Shown here in pieces: positions 32,364 through 41,000 of a stretch of 62,670 bases of DNA (positions are counted from its first letter, which is position 1; each line of letters begins with the position of its first letter). The notes beneath the pieces were generated by a model that saw only the letters and a program-made list of their open reading frames with translations, ran no database searches and was not told where the DNA came from. The position numbers were made by a program, and so were the translations under genes. The DNA is from Solobacterium sp. (GTDB lineage: Bacteria; Bacillota_I; Bacilli_A; Erysipelotrichales; Erysipelotrichaceae): the NCBI GenBank assembly GCA_017432325.1, contig JAFRJJ010000009.1, positions 1-62,670 on the forward strand. The letters are read 5' to 3'.

Positions 32364-33320
32364 ATGAAAATGAATCAGATTATGAAAGCTTCAACAGCAG
32401 CATTGCTCGCATTATCCATGGCAGCCTGCTCATCAGGCTCCGCTTCCACAACAGACGCTTCAGCGGCAGAGCCCAAGACAGGCGTCAATTCCACTTATGC
32501 TTATCTGCTGGATACAACAGATCTTGAAAAACCCGAGCTTGATCTCAGCAATGCCGACGGCGTTCTGAAGAGCATCCTCGACAAGGGTGTTATGACGATC
32601 TCCACATCACCTGACTACCCTGCGGCAGAATGGATCACAGATGACGGAACGATCTACGGTTCCGAAATGATGCTTGCGAAGTATATCGCTGACTGCCTTG
32701 GTGTTGACCTGGCGATCGAAACGATGGACTTCGGTTCCACACTGGTCGCTGTCGATGCCGGAAAAGCAGACGTCGCATTCAGCGGCTACGGATGGAAAGC
32801 TGACAGAGAAGAATCCTATGAACTGTCAAAAGGCTATATCGGTGATCCGGAAAACGACAACTACCATACACTGATCGTCGCGGCAGCTGACGCTGACAAA
32901 TACAAGACACTGGAAGACTTTGTCGGAGCGCATATCCTCGCTCAGGCAAACTCCCTGCAGGAAATGTATGTAACTGACCAGATCCTGACACTGGAAGGCG
33001 GCGACAAGACAGAGCTTGAAAAGGTAGCTACACTTGACCAGGCAGTTCTCGGACTGGCATCCGGCAAATGCGATGCTGTTGCGCTTGATGGAAACACCGC
33101 TGAAAACTATGTCAAGCAGTCTGACGGACAGTTCGCGCTGACAGGCGTCAAATTCGATCTTGAGATGTACGGAATCCATGAAGGCAACGTATGTGCCGCA
33201 AAGAAAGGCGAAACAAGCCTGATCGAAACGATCAACACGATTCTCGACTTCGTCTCCAGCAAAGATCTTTACAAGACATGGTACAGCGAATCAAAGGCGG
33301 CTGCAGGCATTGAAGACTGA
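32364..33320 (+). CDS. Amino-acid ABC transporter substrate-binding lipoprotein
   Basis: A 318-residue family 3 binding protein. The lipobox is SMAAC at residue 22. The mature domain follows the polar amino acid pattern: KSILDKGVMTISTSPDYPAAEW, GSEMMLAKYIADCLGVDLAIETMDF, and ASGKCDAVALDGNTAENYV. GAAGGAG precedes the ATG. It is the first gene after the T-box, whose specifier predicts arginine as the regulated amino acid, so arginine or a related basic amino acid is the likely ligand (inference). Confidence 0.9.
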   Translation: MKMNQIMKASTAALLALSMAACSSGSASTTDASAAEPKTGVNSTYAYLLDTTDLEKPELDLSNADGVLKSILDKGVMTISTSPDYPAAEWITDDGTIYGSEMMLAKYIADCLGVDLAIETMDFGSTLVAVDAGKADVAFSGYGWKADREESYELSKGYIGDPENDNYHTLIVAAADADKYKTLEDFVGAHILAQANSLQEMYVTDQILTLEGGDKTELEKVATLDQAVLGLASGKCDAVALDGNTAENYVKQSDGQFALTGVKFDLEMYGIHEGNVCAAKKGETSLIETINTILDFVSSKDLYKTWYSESKAAAGIED

Positions 33321-33350
33321 TATAACCGCATCAATATACGGGGGTAAGAC

Positions 33351-34019
33351 ATGGGAAAAGGATTGATAGAAGTATTTCTTGAATATTGGCCGATGTTTCT
33401 GAGAGGTGCGGCCGGAACGCTGCAGTATGCGTTCATCGCCGTATTTTTCGGAACGATTCTCGGCTCTCTGATCGCGATCGGCAGACTTACCAAAAGCAGG
33501 ATCCTGCACGCGGTCATCAAGGTCTACGTAACTGTCATCCGCGGAACCCCGCTGCTTGTACAGATGTACATCGCATATTACTTCCTGCCGATGGCATTCC
33601 CTGTCATGAATGATATCTTCAGCAAGGAATTCACGGTCGTGCTCGCACTGATCATCAACTCCAGCGCATATGTTTCGGAGATCATCAGAAGCGGCATCAA
33701 CTCCGTTGACAAAGGACAAACAGAAGCCGCAAGGTCGCTCGGCCTTACAGCCAGCCACACGATGACGAAGATCATCATGCCGCAGGCGATCAAGAACATC
33801 CTGCCTGCGCTTGCCAACGAATACATCGCAATGATCAAGGAAACATCCCTGGCAGGCACGTTCATGATGTACGAGCTGATGTACACCAGGACCCTGCTGG
33901 CGAATAAATATCTGTTCTGGCAGCCGCTCTTCATTATTGCCGGCATCTATCTCATCATGACGGTCGTGCTGTCATGGCTGATCAGAGCAATGGAAAGGAG
34001 GTTCGCTGTCAGTGACTGA
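33351..34019 (+). CDS. Amino-acid ABC transporter permease (HisM type)
   Basis: A 222-residue permease with five helices. The inner-loop ATPase-docking motif is [28 protein letters not shown] near residue 125. The N-terminal pattern [34 protein letters not shown] is typical of polar amino acid permeases. It ends 8 bases inside the ATPase gene. Confidence 0.92.
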   Translation: MGKGLIEVFLEYWPMFLRGAAGTLQYAFIAVFFGTILGSLIAIGRLTKSRILHAVIKVYVTVIRGTPLLVQMYIAYYFLPMAFPVMNDIFSKEFTVVLALIINSSAYVSEIIRSGINSVDKGQTEAARSLGLTASHTMTKIIMPQAIKNILPALANEYIAMIKETSLAGTFMMYELMYTRTLLANKYLFWQPLFIIAGIYLIMTVVLSWLIRAMERRFAVSD

Positions 34020-34755
34020 AGCTAATAACGTACTGATCGAAACAGTTGACCTGAGAAAGGACTTCGGGGACCTGAAGGTACTGAAAGGGATCAGCGAAAA
34101 GATCATCAAAGGAGAAGTCGTTTCGATCATCGGACCTTCCGGAGGAGGAAAGTCCACCTTCCTGAGATGCCTGAACCTGCTGGAGGAACCGACCGGCGGA
34201 CAGGTCATCTTTGAGGGAAATGTTCTCGATTCAAAGAGCACCAACCTGGATCTCCATCGTCAGAAGATCGGCATGGTATTCCAGCAGTTCAATGTATTCC
34301 CCCATCTGAGTGTCATGGATAACATTACCCTGGCACCTGTTCTGGAAAAGAAAATACCCAAGGACCAAGCTGAAAAAGAAGCTCTTGAGCTTCTGCGGAC
34401 AGTCGGTCTGGACGATAAAGCAAACGAATATCCGAGAAAACTCTCAGGCGGACAGAAGCAGCGTCTGGCGATCGTCAGGGCTATGGCGATGCACCCGGAC
34501 GTCATGCTGTTTGATGAACCGACATCTGCACTTGACCCGGAAATGGTCAAAGATGTTCTGGACGTCATCAAAAAGCTTGCCGAATCAGGTATGACCTGTG
34601 TTATTGTTACACATGAGATGGGCTTCGCAAGAGAGATCTCTGACCGGGTACTGTTCATCGATGACGGGATCATCGCTGAAGAAGGAACTCCGGAAGAATT
34701 ATTCGGACATCCGCAGAATCCGCGTACAAAGGAATTTCTCAGCAAAGTACTGTAA
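34012..34755 (+). CDS. Amino-acid ABC transporter ATPase (GlnQ/HisP type)
   Basis: A 247-residue ATPase starting at GTG, overlapping the permease gene by 8 bases. Walker A is GPSGGGKST, the signature is [14 protein letters not shown], Walker B is [12 protein letters not shown], and the switch His is in VTHEMG. These are the standard features of polar amino acid importers. It energises uptake by the preceding binding protein and permease. Confidence 0.93.
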   Translation: MTEANNVLIETVDLRKDFGDLKVLKGISEKIIKGEVVSIIGPSGGGKSTFLRCLNLLEEPTGGQVIFEGNVLDSKSTNLDLHRQKIGMVFQQFNVFPHLSVMDNITLAPVLEKKIPKDQAEKEALELLRTVGLDDKANEYPRKLSGGQKQRLAIVRAMAMHPDVMLFDEPTSALDPEMVKDVLDVIKKLAESGMTCVIVTHEMGFAREISDRVLFIDDGIIAEEGTPEELFGHPQNPRTKEFLSKVL

Positions 34756-34769
34756 GAAAGAGGGGCATC

Positions 34770-36446
34770 ATGAAAACAACATTCAAGTACGATCACTACT
34801 GGCTCTACGATGAAGTGAAAACCAACCTGGAGTATTTCACGGAAACCTATCCTGACCTCTGCTCTCTTGAAAGCATCTGTGTAACAGAAGAAGGAAGAGA
34901 TGTTCTGGCACTGACGATCACCAACAAAAATACAGGTGATCCTTCAACAAAGCCCGCATTCCACATCGATGGTCTGCATCATGCCGGTGAAGTAACAGGT
35001 TCCATGGCCGCGCTGCACGCAGCTGACTATCTGCTGAGCAATTACGGCACTGATTTCACAGTCACCAAACTGCTTGATACCGAGACGGTATATGTGATCC
35101 CGAGGGTGTCCCCGGACGGATGTGAAACATACCTCACAACTCCTTATACACTGCGTTCCGTAAACCGTGTTCATAACCCGAAGACAGGCGGCATCAAGGA
35201 AGAAGACCTGGATGGCGACGGTGTCATCCGTATGATGCGCATCCCTTCCGTATACGGCGCATGGAAAAAAGATGAAGCTGATCCCACACGTATGATTTTC
35301 AGGGATCCCGGTGATACAGACGGCGAATTCTTCGATATTTATCCTGAGGGTATCTTCGAACCGTTTGACGGAGATGAGAACCTGAAGCGCAAAAAGCCTG
35401 ACTGGGCACTGGACTTCAACCGCAACTATCCTTACGGCTGGTTCCCTGAAAACAGACAGGCAGGCGCAGGCAAGTATCCGCTGAGCAATCCCGAAACAAA
35501 GGCAATGGCTGACTGGATCATTGCTCATCCGAATATCTGCGCAGTTTCTACCAACCATACTTCGGGCGGCATCATTCTCTATCCTCCCGGAACAAGAAAA
35601 CCCGAAACTGTTTCCAAGGATGACATCAAAGCATTCATTCAGATCGCCAAGATGTGCCAGGAAGAAACAGGATATGAACCTCTGAACATTTATGATTCCT
35701 TTATCCAGGATCAGACAAACTACGATTCCGGCGCATTCGATGACTGGTGCTATCAGTCACAGGGACTTGTAGCCTACACGATCGAATTCTGGGATCTTGC
35801 GAAACGCATCGGTGTTCCGTATGACTGGAATGCACGCAGAGCGGAAGATCCTTCTGTCGGCATCAAACGTTTCAATGCCGCAATGGACTGGGTCAAGGAA
35901 AACGCGCCGGAATACTACGTTGACTGGCAGGAGTTTGATCATCCTGTATTCGGCAAGGTCGAACTGGGCGGATTCAACTATAAGTTCACACAGCAGAACC
36001 CTCCTCAGAAGTTCCTGACGGAAGTCTGCGAGAACATGACAAAGTTCATGATCCGTTTTGCCAAAGCCGTACCGCACCTGATCATCGATACCCTGACAGC
36101 TGAAAAAGTATCCGACGGTGTATACAAGGTTACAGCAATTGTCGGCAATACCGGATATCTCCCTACCAACATCACTGACGAAGCAGTGAAGATGGGAATA
36201 GCGAAATCCGTTAAGGTAATGATCGACGCGGATGTTGTCTCCGGTAAGAAAGAAGACGAGATCGGCAACCTGGATGGCTACAGCAGAACAAGGACAGGTT
36301 CCGCTTACGGAAACCTTTCTACGATGGCCAACGGCAAGCAGCGCAAGAAGCTGGAATGGATCATCAAAGCAGAAGCAGGCACAGAAGTAACAGTCTGCGC
36401 AGCACAGGAAAAAGCAGGCTGTGTTTCCGCTACAGTGATCCTCTGA
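34770..36446 (+). CDS. M14 family zinc carboxypeptidase, cytoplasmic
   Basis: A 558-residue peptidase of the carboxypeptidase A type. Zinc ligands are H71 and E74 in GLHHAGE and a His in VSTNHTSGG. The substrate-binding Asn-Arg pair is in LDFNRNYP, and the catalytic Glu is in YTIEFWDLA. About 150 residues follow the peptidase domain. No signal peptide is present, so it acts in the cytoplasm. It is the fourth gene of the T-box operon, 14 bases after the ATPase gene and before a strong terminator. This suggests it frees amino acids, perhaps arginine, from imported peptides; its specificity cannot be read from the sequence. Confidence 0.88.
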   Translation: MKTTFKYDHYWLYDEVKTNLEYFTETYPDLCSLESICVTEEGRDVLALTITNKNTGDPSTKPAFHIDGLHHAGEVTGSMAALHAADYLLSNYGTDFTVTKLLDTETVYVIPRVSPDGCETYLTTPYTLRSVNRVHNPKTGGIKEEDLDGDGVIRMMRIPSVYGAWKKDEADPTRMIFRDPGDTDGEFFDIYPEGIFEPFDGDENLKRKKPDWALDFNRNYPYGWFPENRQAGAGKYPLSNPETKAMADWIIAHPNICAVSTNHTSGGIILYPPGTRKPETVSKDDIKAFIQIAKMCQEETGYEPLNIYDSFIQDQTNYDSGAFDDWCYQSQGLVAYTIEFWDLAKRIGVPYDWNARRAEDPSVGIKRFNAAMDWVKENAPEYYVDWQEFDHPVFGKVELGGFNYKFTQQNPPQKFLTEVCENMTKFMIRFAKAVPHLIIDTLTAEKVSDGVYKVTAIVGNTGYLPTNITDEAVKMGIAKSVKVMIDADVVSGKKEDEIGNLDGYSRTRTGSAYGNLSTMANGKQRKKLEWIIKAEAGTEVTVCAAQEKAGCVSATVIL

Positions 36447-36475
36447 CAACAACATATTCCGCGGGAAAGAAATGG

Positions 36476-36513
36476 ACGCAGACCGGTATGCAGTACCGGC
36501 TGCGTTCTTTTTT
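36476..36513 (+). terminator. Terminator of the T-box operon
   Basis: ACGCAG-A-CCGGTA pairs with TACCGG-CTGCGT, followed by a T-run. Confidence 0.88.
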
Positions 36514-36578
36514 TGTCCTTCCCTTCCGCGTCATATGAGTTATATATTTTCAGAATTTTGTGCCGCATAGTATATTGC

Positions 36579-36608
36579 GTTACATAATAGTATGTGTTAA
36601 TGTATAGA
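36579..36608 (+). promoter_or_regulatory. Promoter region of the PadR operon
   Basis: GTTACA, 18 bases, TATAGA. The sequence ATAGTAT occurs twice within 36560-36610 as an imperfect direct repeat and may be part of a PadR operator. Confidence 0.45.
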
Positions 36609-36621
36609 CGGAGGTACTCAT

Positions 36622-36924
36622 ATGGATGCACAGTTAAAACGCGGCGTGCTGGATCTCTGTGTGCTGTCACAGCTGAGGAAGAGGGATATGTACGGATATG
36701 AACTGACGGAAACGATCGCCTCGGAACTGGAGATCACAGCAGGTACATTGTATCTGGTACTGAAGAGACTCAAAGATAATGCATATGTAGAAACATATCT
36801 TGTTGAATCCAGCAGCGGTCCGGCAAGAAAGTATTATCACATTACACCGGAAGGCCTCCGTTACCAGGAAGCCGGAAAAAAAGAATGGGAACAATTTGTG
36901 GAAAGGACAGGCAGACTGTTATGA
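36622..36924 (+). CDS. PadR family transcriptional regulator
   Basis: A 100-residue winged-helix regulator of the short PadR type. Typical segments are KRGVLDLCVLSQLRKRDMYGYELTETI, the recognition-helix region EITAGTLYLVLKRLKDNAYVETYL, and RKYYHITPEGLRY of the wing. GGAGG precedes the ATG. Its stop codon overlaps the ATG of the DUF1700-DUF4097 gene, a common arrangement in which the regulator controls its own operon. Confidence 0.9.
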   Translation: MDAQLKRGVLDLCVLSQLRKRDMYGYELTETIASELEITAGTLYLVLKRLKDNAYVETYLVESSSGPARKYYHITPEGLRYQEAGKKEWEQFVERTGRLL

Positions 36925-38045
36925 AGAGAAATGAATATATCGGTATTCTTGCGGAAGTACTGGCAGATATGGACGCGGAATCACGGAATGAGATCCTGGA
37001 AGAATTTGAACATCACTTTGATGAAGGGATCCGCAGCGGCATGAGTGAAGAAGAGATCTCGGAAGAACTCGGTGATCCCCGTGAAGCTGCAGAAGGAATT
37101 ACGGAACTGTCAGGCAAAGGTGACCTTTCTCTGAAAAACATACTTACCGAACTGTCCTCTGTATTCCGGACAGCCGGAAGAAACAGATACAGTGAACCGG
37201 AAACGATCTGCGGTTTTGAAGAGGAACAATGCGGAAATGCTGTGATCTGTACAGAGAACGCAAGCGCTGATATGACGATCAGTACAGGTGACAGATTTGA
37301 ATATGTATTCCGCAAAGGATTCAACCTGTTCGGGCCAAACGACTGCAGACTAAATACAGAGATCCGCAATGATACATTCTTCCTGCGTATAGCTGACGGA
37401 CACGGGAACCTGGAACTGACCATCCCCTGCTGCACTGACCATCTGGAGATCCGGAATACCAGCGGTGATATTACGATCAGGGATATCAACCTTGTTTCTG
37501 CAGACATTGAAAGCAGCAGCGGAGATGTCAGGCTGGAACAGACGGATACGGAACGATTGAGGATCAGGATGCGCAGCGGTGACATCACATTGGTTAACGT
37601 CAATGCGCTGCGATCGGAAATGAAGCTGAGTTCAGGCGACCTGGAAATGAACTGCTGCAGCGGAAACGCGGAAATCGAGACAGGATCGGGTGATATAGAT
37701 ATTTCTGCTCATACCGGAGAGCGCATTGTCATATCAAGCAGATCCGGTGATATCGAACTGGAAACAGACGCGCCGGAGATCGATGTCTCTTCTGTATCGG
37801 GTGATATTGAGGTTGAAACACCGAACAGGATCGCCTATATTGAAGCGCATTCCGTGTCAGGTGACATCGACCTTTCATTGAAAGATCCGGAATGGTCCGC
37901 TGAGTTCAGCACAGTCAGCGGTGATCTGGAAAACAGGACAGGCAAACCTGAACGCAGGTCCGGGAAGACGCTCCGGATCGGAGATGGAAATGTCAATGTG
38001 ACCGCTTCAACTGTATCCGGAGATATCAAAGCCGATACTTATTGA
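36921..38045 (+). CDS. DUF1700-DUF4097 fusion protein
   Basis: A 374-residue protein. The N terminus (MKRNEYIGILAEVLADMDAE to about residue 65) is the DUF1700 helical domain with EEISEELGDPREAAEGI. After a linker, residues 150-374 form a DUF4097 beta-helix with about ten S-G-D turns. The usual membrane helices that follow DUF1700 are absent, so this seems to be a soluble fusion. Its ATG lies in the stop codon of padR. Function of this widespread pair is unknown, although related operons respond to envelope stress. Confidence 0.85.
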   Translation: MKRNEYIGILAEVLADMDAESRNEILEEFEHHFDEGIRSGMSEEEISEELGDPREAAEGITELSGKGDLSLKNILTELSSVFRTAGRNRYSEPETICGFEEEQCGNAVICTENASADMTISTGDRFEYVFRKGFNLFGPNDCRLNTEIRNDTFFLRIADGHGNLELTIPCCTDHLEIRNTSGDITIRDINLVSADIESSSGDVRLEQTDTERLRIRMRSGDITLVNVNALRSEMKLSSGDLEMNCCSGNAEIETGSGDIDISAHTGERIVISSRSGDIELETDAPEIDVSSVSGDIEVETPNRIAYIEAHSVSGDIDLSLKDPEWSAEFSTVSGDLENRTGKPERRSGKTLRIGDGNVNVTASTVSGDIKADTY

Positions 38046-38059
38046 TCAGTTCATACCAA

Positions 38060-38080
38060 GGCAGCTTCGGCTGCCCTTTT
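38060..38080 (+). terminator. Terminator of the PadR operon
   Basis: GGCAGC-TTCG-GCTGCC stem with a UUCG tetraloop, followed by CTTTT. Confidence 0.8.
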
Positions 38081-38120
38081 CATGATCCGGCTGTCATTTC
38101 AAAGGGAAAAGAATTTTTTA

Positions 38121-38149
38121 TTGAATATTAAACTGCACGCGGTTATAAT
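38121..38149 (+). promoter_or_regulatory. Promoter of tRNA-Thr
   Basis: TTGAAT, 17 bases, TATAAT, ending 15 bases before the tRNA. Confidence 0.85.
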
Positions 38150-38164
38150 AAACATGCTGTAAAT

Positions 38165-38237
38165 GCCGATATAGCTCATCCGGTAGAGCAACGCACTCGT
38201 AACGCGTAGGTGGCTGGTTCAAGTCCGGCTATCGGCA
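38165..38237 (+). tRNA. tRNA-Thr (anticodon CGT)
   Basis: A complete cloverleaf of 73 bases: acceptor GCCGATA/TATCGGC, D arm GCTC/GAGC, anticodon loop CTCGTAA, T arm GCTGG/CCGGC with TTCAAGT. The anticodon CGT reads ACG. The anticodon stem has an A-C mismatch at 31-39. CCA is not encoded. It has its own promoter and terminator. Confidence 0.95.
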
Positions 38238-38244
38238 CTGTTGA

Positions 38245-38274
38245 AAGAAGTCCTGGAAATACGGGACTTCTTTT
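38245..38274 (+). terminator. Terminator of tRNA-Thr
   Basis: AAGAAGTCC pairs with GGACTTCTT, followed by TTTT. Confidence 0.85.
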
Positions 38275-38321
38275 GCGTTTCAGCAATGTTTCTGTTCCTG
38301 CTGCGTTCTCTGATGACATCA

Positions 38322-38350
38322 TAAAAACCGGGCCATTGTGTGACCCGGTC
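38322..38350 (-). terminator. Terminator of the mgl operon
   Basis: ACCGGG and CCCGGT form the stem on the minus strand, followed by T5. Confidence 0.8.
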
Positions 38351-38370
38351 TGATGGAATACTGAGATGAA

Positions 38371-39360
38371 TTACTTCTTCTTGATATTCTTGCGGATATC
38401 CAGCGCGACAGCTACGACGATGACGATACCCTGAACGATGAAGTTGTAGTAAGGGTTGACACCGAGGAACTGAAGGACGATCTTCAGAAGTTCGAATACG
38501 AGGACACCAACCAGAACGCCCGGAACAGTACCGATACCACCTGTTGTGGAAACGCCGCCGATGGTGCATCCTGCGATAGCTTCAAGTTCATAACCCTGAC
38601 CCATACCAGCGGAAGCGCCGCCTGACTTAGCAGCCAGCAGCCATCCGGCGATCGCATACATGATACCTGCGGTGATATAGATGAGCAGTGTTGTTTTCTT
38701 TGTGTTGACACCGGAAACCTCTGCTGCAACTTCATTTCCGCCGATCGCATACATGTATTTGCCATGGCGTGTTTTGTTGTACAGGAACCAGAAGAACAGA
38801 CCGAATGCCGCAGCGACAAACAGCAGATAAGGCAGATGGAAGCCTTTTACACTTCCGATACGGCCTGTGATGACCTTGATATAAGAATCACGGAAGCCGC
38901 CGATCGGCTGCGCGTTTGTCAGGACAAGACAGAGACCGTAAACGATCGTCTGTGTACCCAGTGTTGTGATGAATGGCGGAACCTTCAGTCTGGAAACGAT
39001 CAGACCGTTCATTGCACCGAAGCATGCGCCGACGAGAACGACGATGATCAGAGCGACGAACATGTTGAATTCAGGAAGATTCGGGAACAGACGGCCCGTG
39101 TATTCAGCTCTCTGAACAAGAATACCGGACAGACATGCAGCCAGACCTACCTGACGGCCTGCGGACAGGTCGGTTCCTTTTGTGATCAAGCAGCCGGAAA
39201 CACCAAGCGCGATAATGAAACGCACTGCGGTGTTGCTCATCAGGTTGCCGAAGTTACTCCAGGAAAAGAAATTCTTTGTGGTAAAGCCGACAATGATCGA
39301 GACAATCGTAAGCATGACCACAATCGGGTTACCTTTAAAATAATCAATTACCTTTTTCAT
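38371..39360 (-). CDS. mglC: Galactose/methyl-galactoside ABC permease
   Basis: A 329-residue membrane protein of the monosaccharide (CUT2) permease family. Typical parts are TKGTDLSAGRQVGLAACLSG, LIVSRLKVPPFITTLGTQTIVYGL, and YAIGGNEVAAEVSGVNTKKTTLLIYITAGIMYAIAGWLLAA. It closely follows the MglC pattern. An AAGGGG site precedes the ATG. It is the last gene of mglBAC. Confidence 0.93.
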   Translation of the reverse strand: MKKVIDYFKGNPIVVMLTIVSIIVGFTTKNFFSWSNFGNLMSNTAVRFIIALGVSGCLITKGTDLSAGRQVGLAACLSGILVQRAEYTGRLFPNLPEFNMFVALIIVVLVGACFGAMNGLIVSRLKVPPFITTLGTQTIVYGLCLVLTNAQPIGGFRDSYIKVITGRIGSVKGFHLPYLLFVAAAFGLFFWFLYNKTRHGKYMYAIGGNEVAAEVSGVNTKKTTLLIYITAGIMYAIAGWLLAAKSGGASAGMGQGYELEAIAGCTIGGVSTTGGIGTVPGVLVGVLVFELLKIVLQFLGVNPYYNFIVQGIVIVVAVALDIRKNIKKK

Positions 39361-39377
39361 GTTATTTAACCCCTTTA

Positions 39378-40892
39378 CTATGCTTCAAACTGTGTTGCCA
39401 GTGCCATGATATTTTCCTGTGTGGCATCCTTGCCGTCAATAAATCCGGTAACTCTTCCGTCACACATGACCATGATCCTGTCGGACATACCGATCAGTTC
39501 GGCCATTTCGGATGAGATCATGATAATGCTCTTGCCCTGCTTTGCAAGGTCTGCAATGATCGTATAGATTTCATACTTCGCGCCAACGTCGATACCTCTT
39601 GTAGGTTCGTCCAGGATCAGTACTTCCGGATTGTTGGCAAGCCATCTGCCGATCAGAACCTTCTGCTGGTTGCCGCCCGAGAGAGACTGGATCGGCGTTT
39701 TGCTGGAAGGTGTCTTGGTATTCATGGTCTTGATATTTTCCTGAACCAGTCCTTCGATCTTTTTGTTGTTCAGGACGATGCCGTGCTCAACATACTGGTT
39801 CAGTGAAGCAATAGAGATATTATCCGCTACTGACAGAACGCCCATGATGCCTGAAGCTCTGCGGTCTTCCGTCAGCATTGCAATTCCATTATCGATTGCG
39901 TCTTTCGGCTGGTAGATCGTCAGTTCTTTTCCGAGATATTTTACGGTTCCGCTTGTTTTGGAACGGATTCCGAAAATACCTTCCATCAGTTCCGTACGCT
40001 GTGCGCCGACCAGGCCGGCAACACCGAGGATCTCTCCCTTACGTACATTGAAGCTGACATGGCGGAAGCTCTTCGGGTTGATCGAAGTGAAATCTTCCAC
40101 CTCAAATACTACCTCACCCGGCACGTTCGTCGTTTCCGGATACAGGTTGGTCAGTTCACGGCCGACCATCTTTGTGATGATAAAGTCTGTTGTCAGGCCT
40201 TTAGCATCCCATGTTCCGATGTAATGACCATCACGCATGATCGTAACTTCATCGCTGATCCTCAGGATCTCATCCATCTTATGGGAAATATATACGATCG
40301 CAACTCCCTTTGACTTCAGATCATCTACGATTCGGAACAGTGCTTCTACTTCATTCTGTGTCAGTGATGATGTCGGTTCGTCGAGGATCAGGACACGGCA
40401 GTTTGCGGAAACAGCTTTGGCAATTTCCACTGACTGCATCTGTGAAACGCTGAGTTCTCCGAGCTTTTTCCTGGGATCAAAGTCCATACGGACTTCTTTC
40501 AGCACCCGCTCTGCATCACTGTACATCTTCTCATGGTCAACGATAGGAATAAAACCGAGCGCTTTTTTCATAGGATAGCGGCCCAGATAGATATTCTCAC
40601 CAATCGTTCTTGCGGGAATCGGCTGCAGTTCCTGATGAACCATGGCAATTCCCTTTTCCAGTGCCTCACTGGGGTTATGGATCTCAACTTTTTCGCCATC
40701 GATGAAGATCTCGCCTTCATCCATGGTATAAATGCCGAACATGCATTTCATCAGTGTTGATTTACCGGCACCGTTTTCACCCATCAGAGCATGAACAGTA
40801 CCCGGCTTCAGCTGCAGCTGGACGTGGTCAAGCGCAACGACACCAGGGAATGCCTTATAGACATTTTTCATCTCCAATACAAATTCAGACAT
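39378..40892 (-). CDS. mglA: Galactose/methyl-galactoside ABC ATPase
   Basis: A 504-residue protein with two ATPase domains, as in CUT2 importers. The first carries Walker A GENGAGKST, LSVSQMQSVEIAKA and LILDEPTSSL. The second has a degenerate Walker A region (AGLVGAQRTE) with LSGGNQQKVLIGRWL and LILDEPTRGID. The start at 40892 (MSEFVLEMKNVYKAFPG) has GGGGGC 7 bases upstream. An earlier ATG at 40910 lies before that site. Confidence 0.93.
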   Translation of the reverse strand: MSEFVLEMKNVYKAFPGVVALDHVQLQLKPGTVHALMGENGAGKSTLMKCMFGIYTMDEGEIFIDGEKVEIHNPSEALEKGIAMVHQELQPIPARTIGENIYLGRYPMKKALGFIPIVDHEKMYSDAERVLKEVRMDFDPRKKLGELSVSQMQSVEIAKAVSANCRVLILDEPTSSLTQNEVEALFRIVDDLKSKGVAIVYISHKMDEILRISDEVTIMRDGHYIGTWDAKGLTTDFIITKMVGRELTNLYPETTNVPGEVVFEVEDFTSINPKSFRHVSFNVRKGEILGVAGLVGAQRTELMEGIFGIRSKTSGTVKYLGKELTIYQPKDAIDNGIAMLTEDRRASGIMGVLSVADNISIASLNQYVEHGIVLNNKKIEGLVQENIKTMNTKTPSSKTPIQSLSGGNQQKVLIGRWLANNPEVLILDEPTRGIDVGAKYEIYTIIADLAKQGKSIIMISSEMAELIGMSDRIMVMCDGRVTGFIDGKDATQENIMALATQFEA

Positions 40893-40923
40893 AATATTGC
40901 CCCCGTTCATTTCTAAGTTCGGT

Positions 40924-40982
40924 CCGTATGCGGACCTTTCTGAAAGTGGAAATAAGGGGGCAAGCCTGCAGGCTTACCCCCT
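40924..40982 (-). promoter_or_regulatory. Intercistronic hairpins between mglB and mglA
   Basis: On the minus strand, GGGGGTAAGCC pairs with GGCTTGCCCCC right after the mglB stop codon, and then GGTCCGCATACGGACC forms a smaller stem. The first is not followed by a proper T-run. Such structures usually stabilise the upstream message so that the binding protein is made in excess. Confidence 0.65.
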
Positions 40983-41000
40983 AAGATTACATAAATGTGA

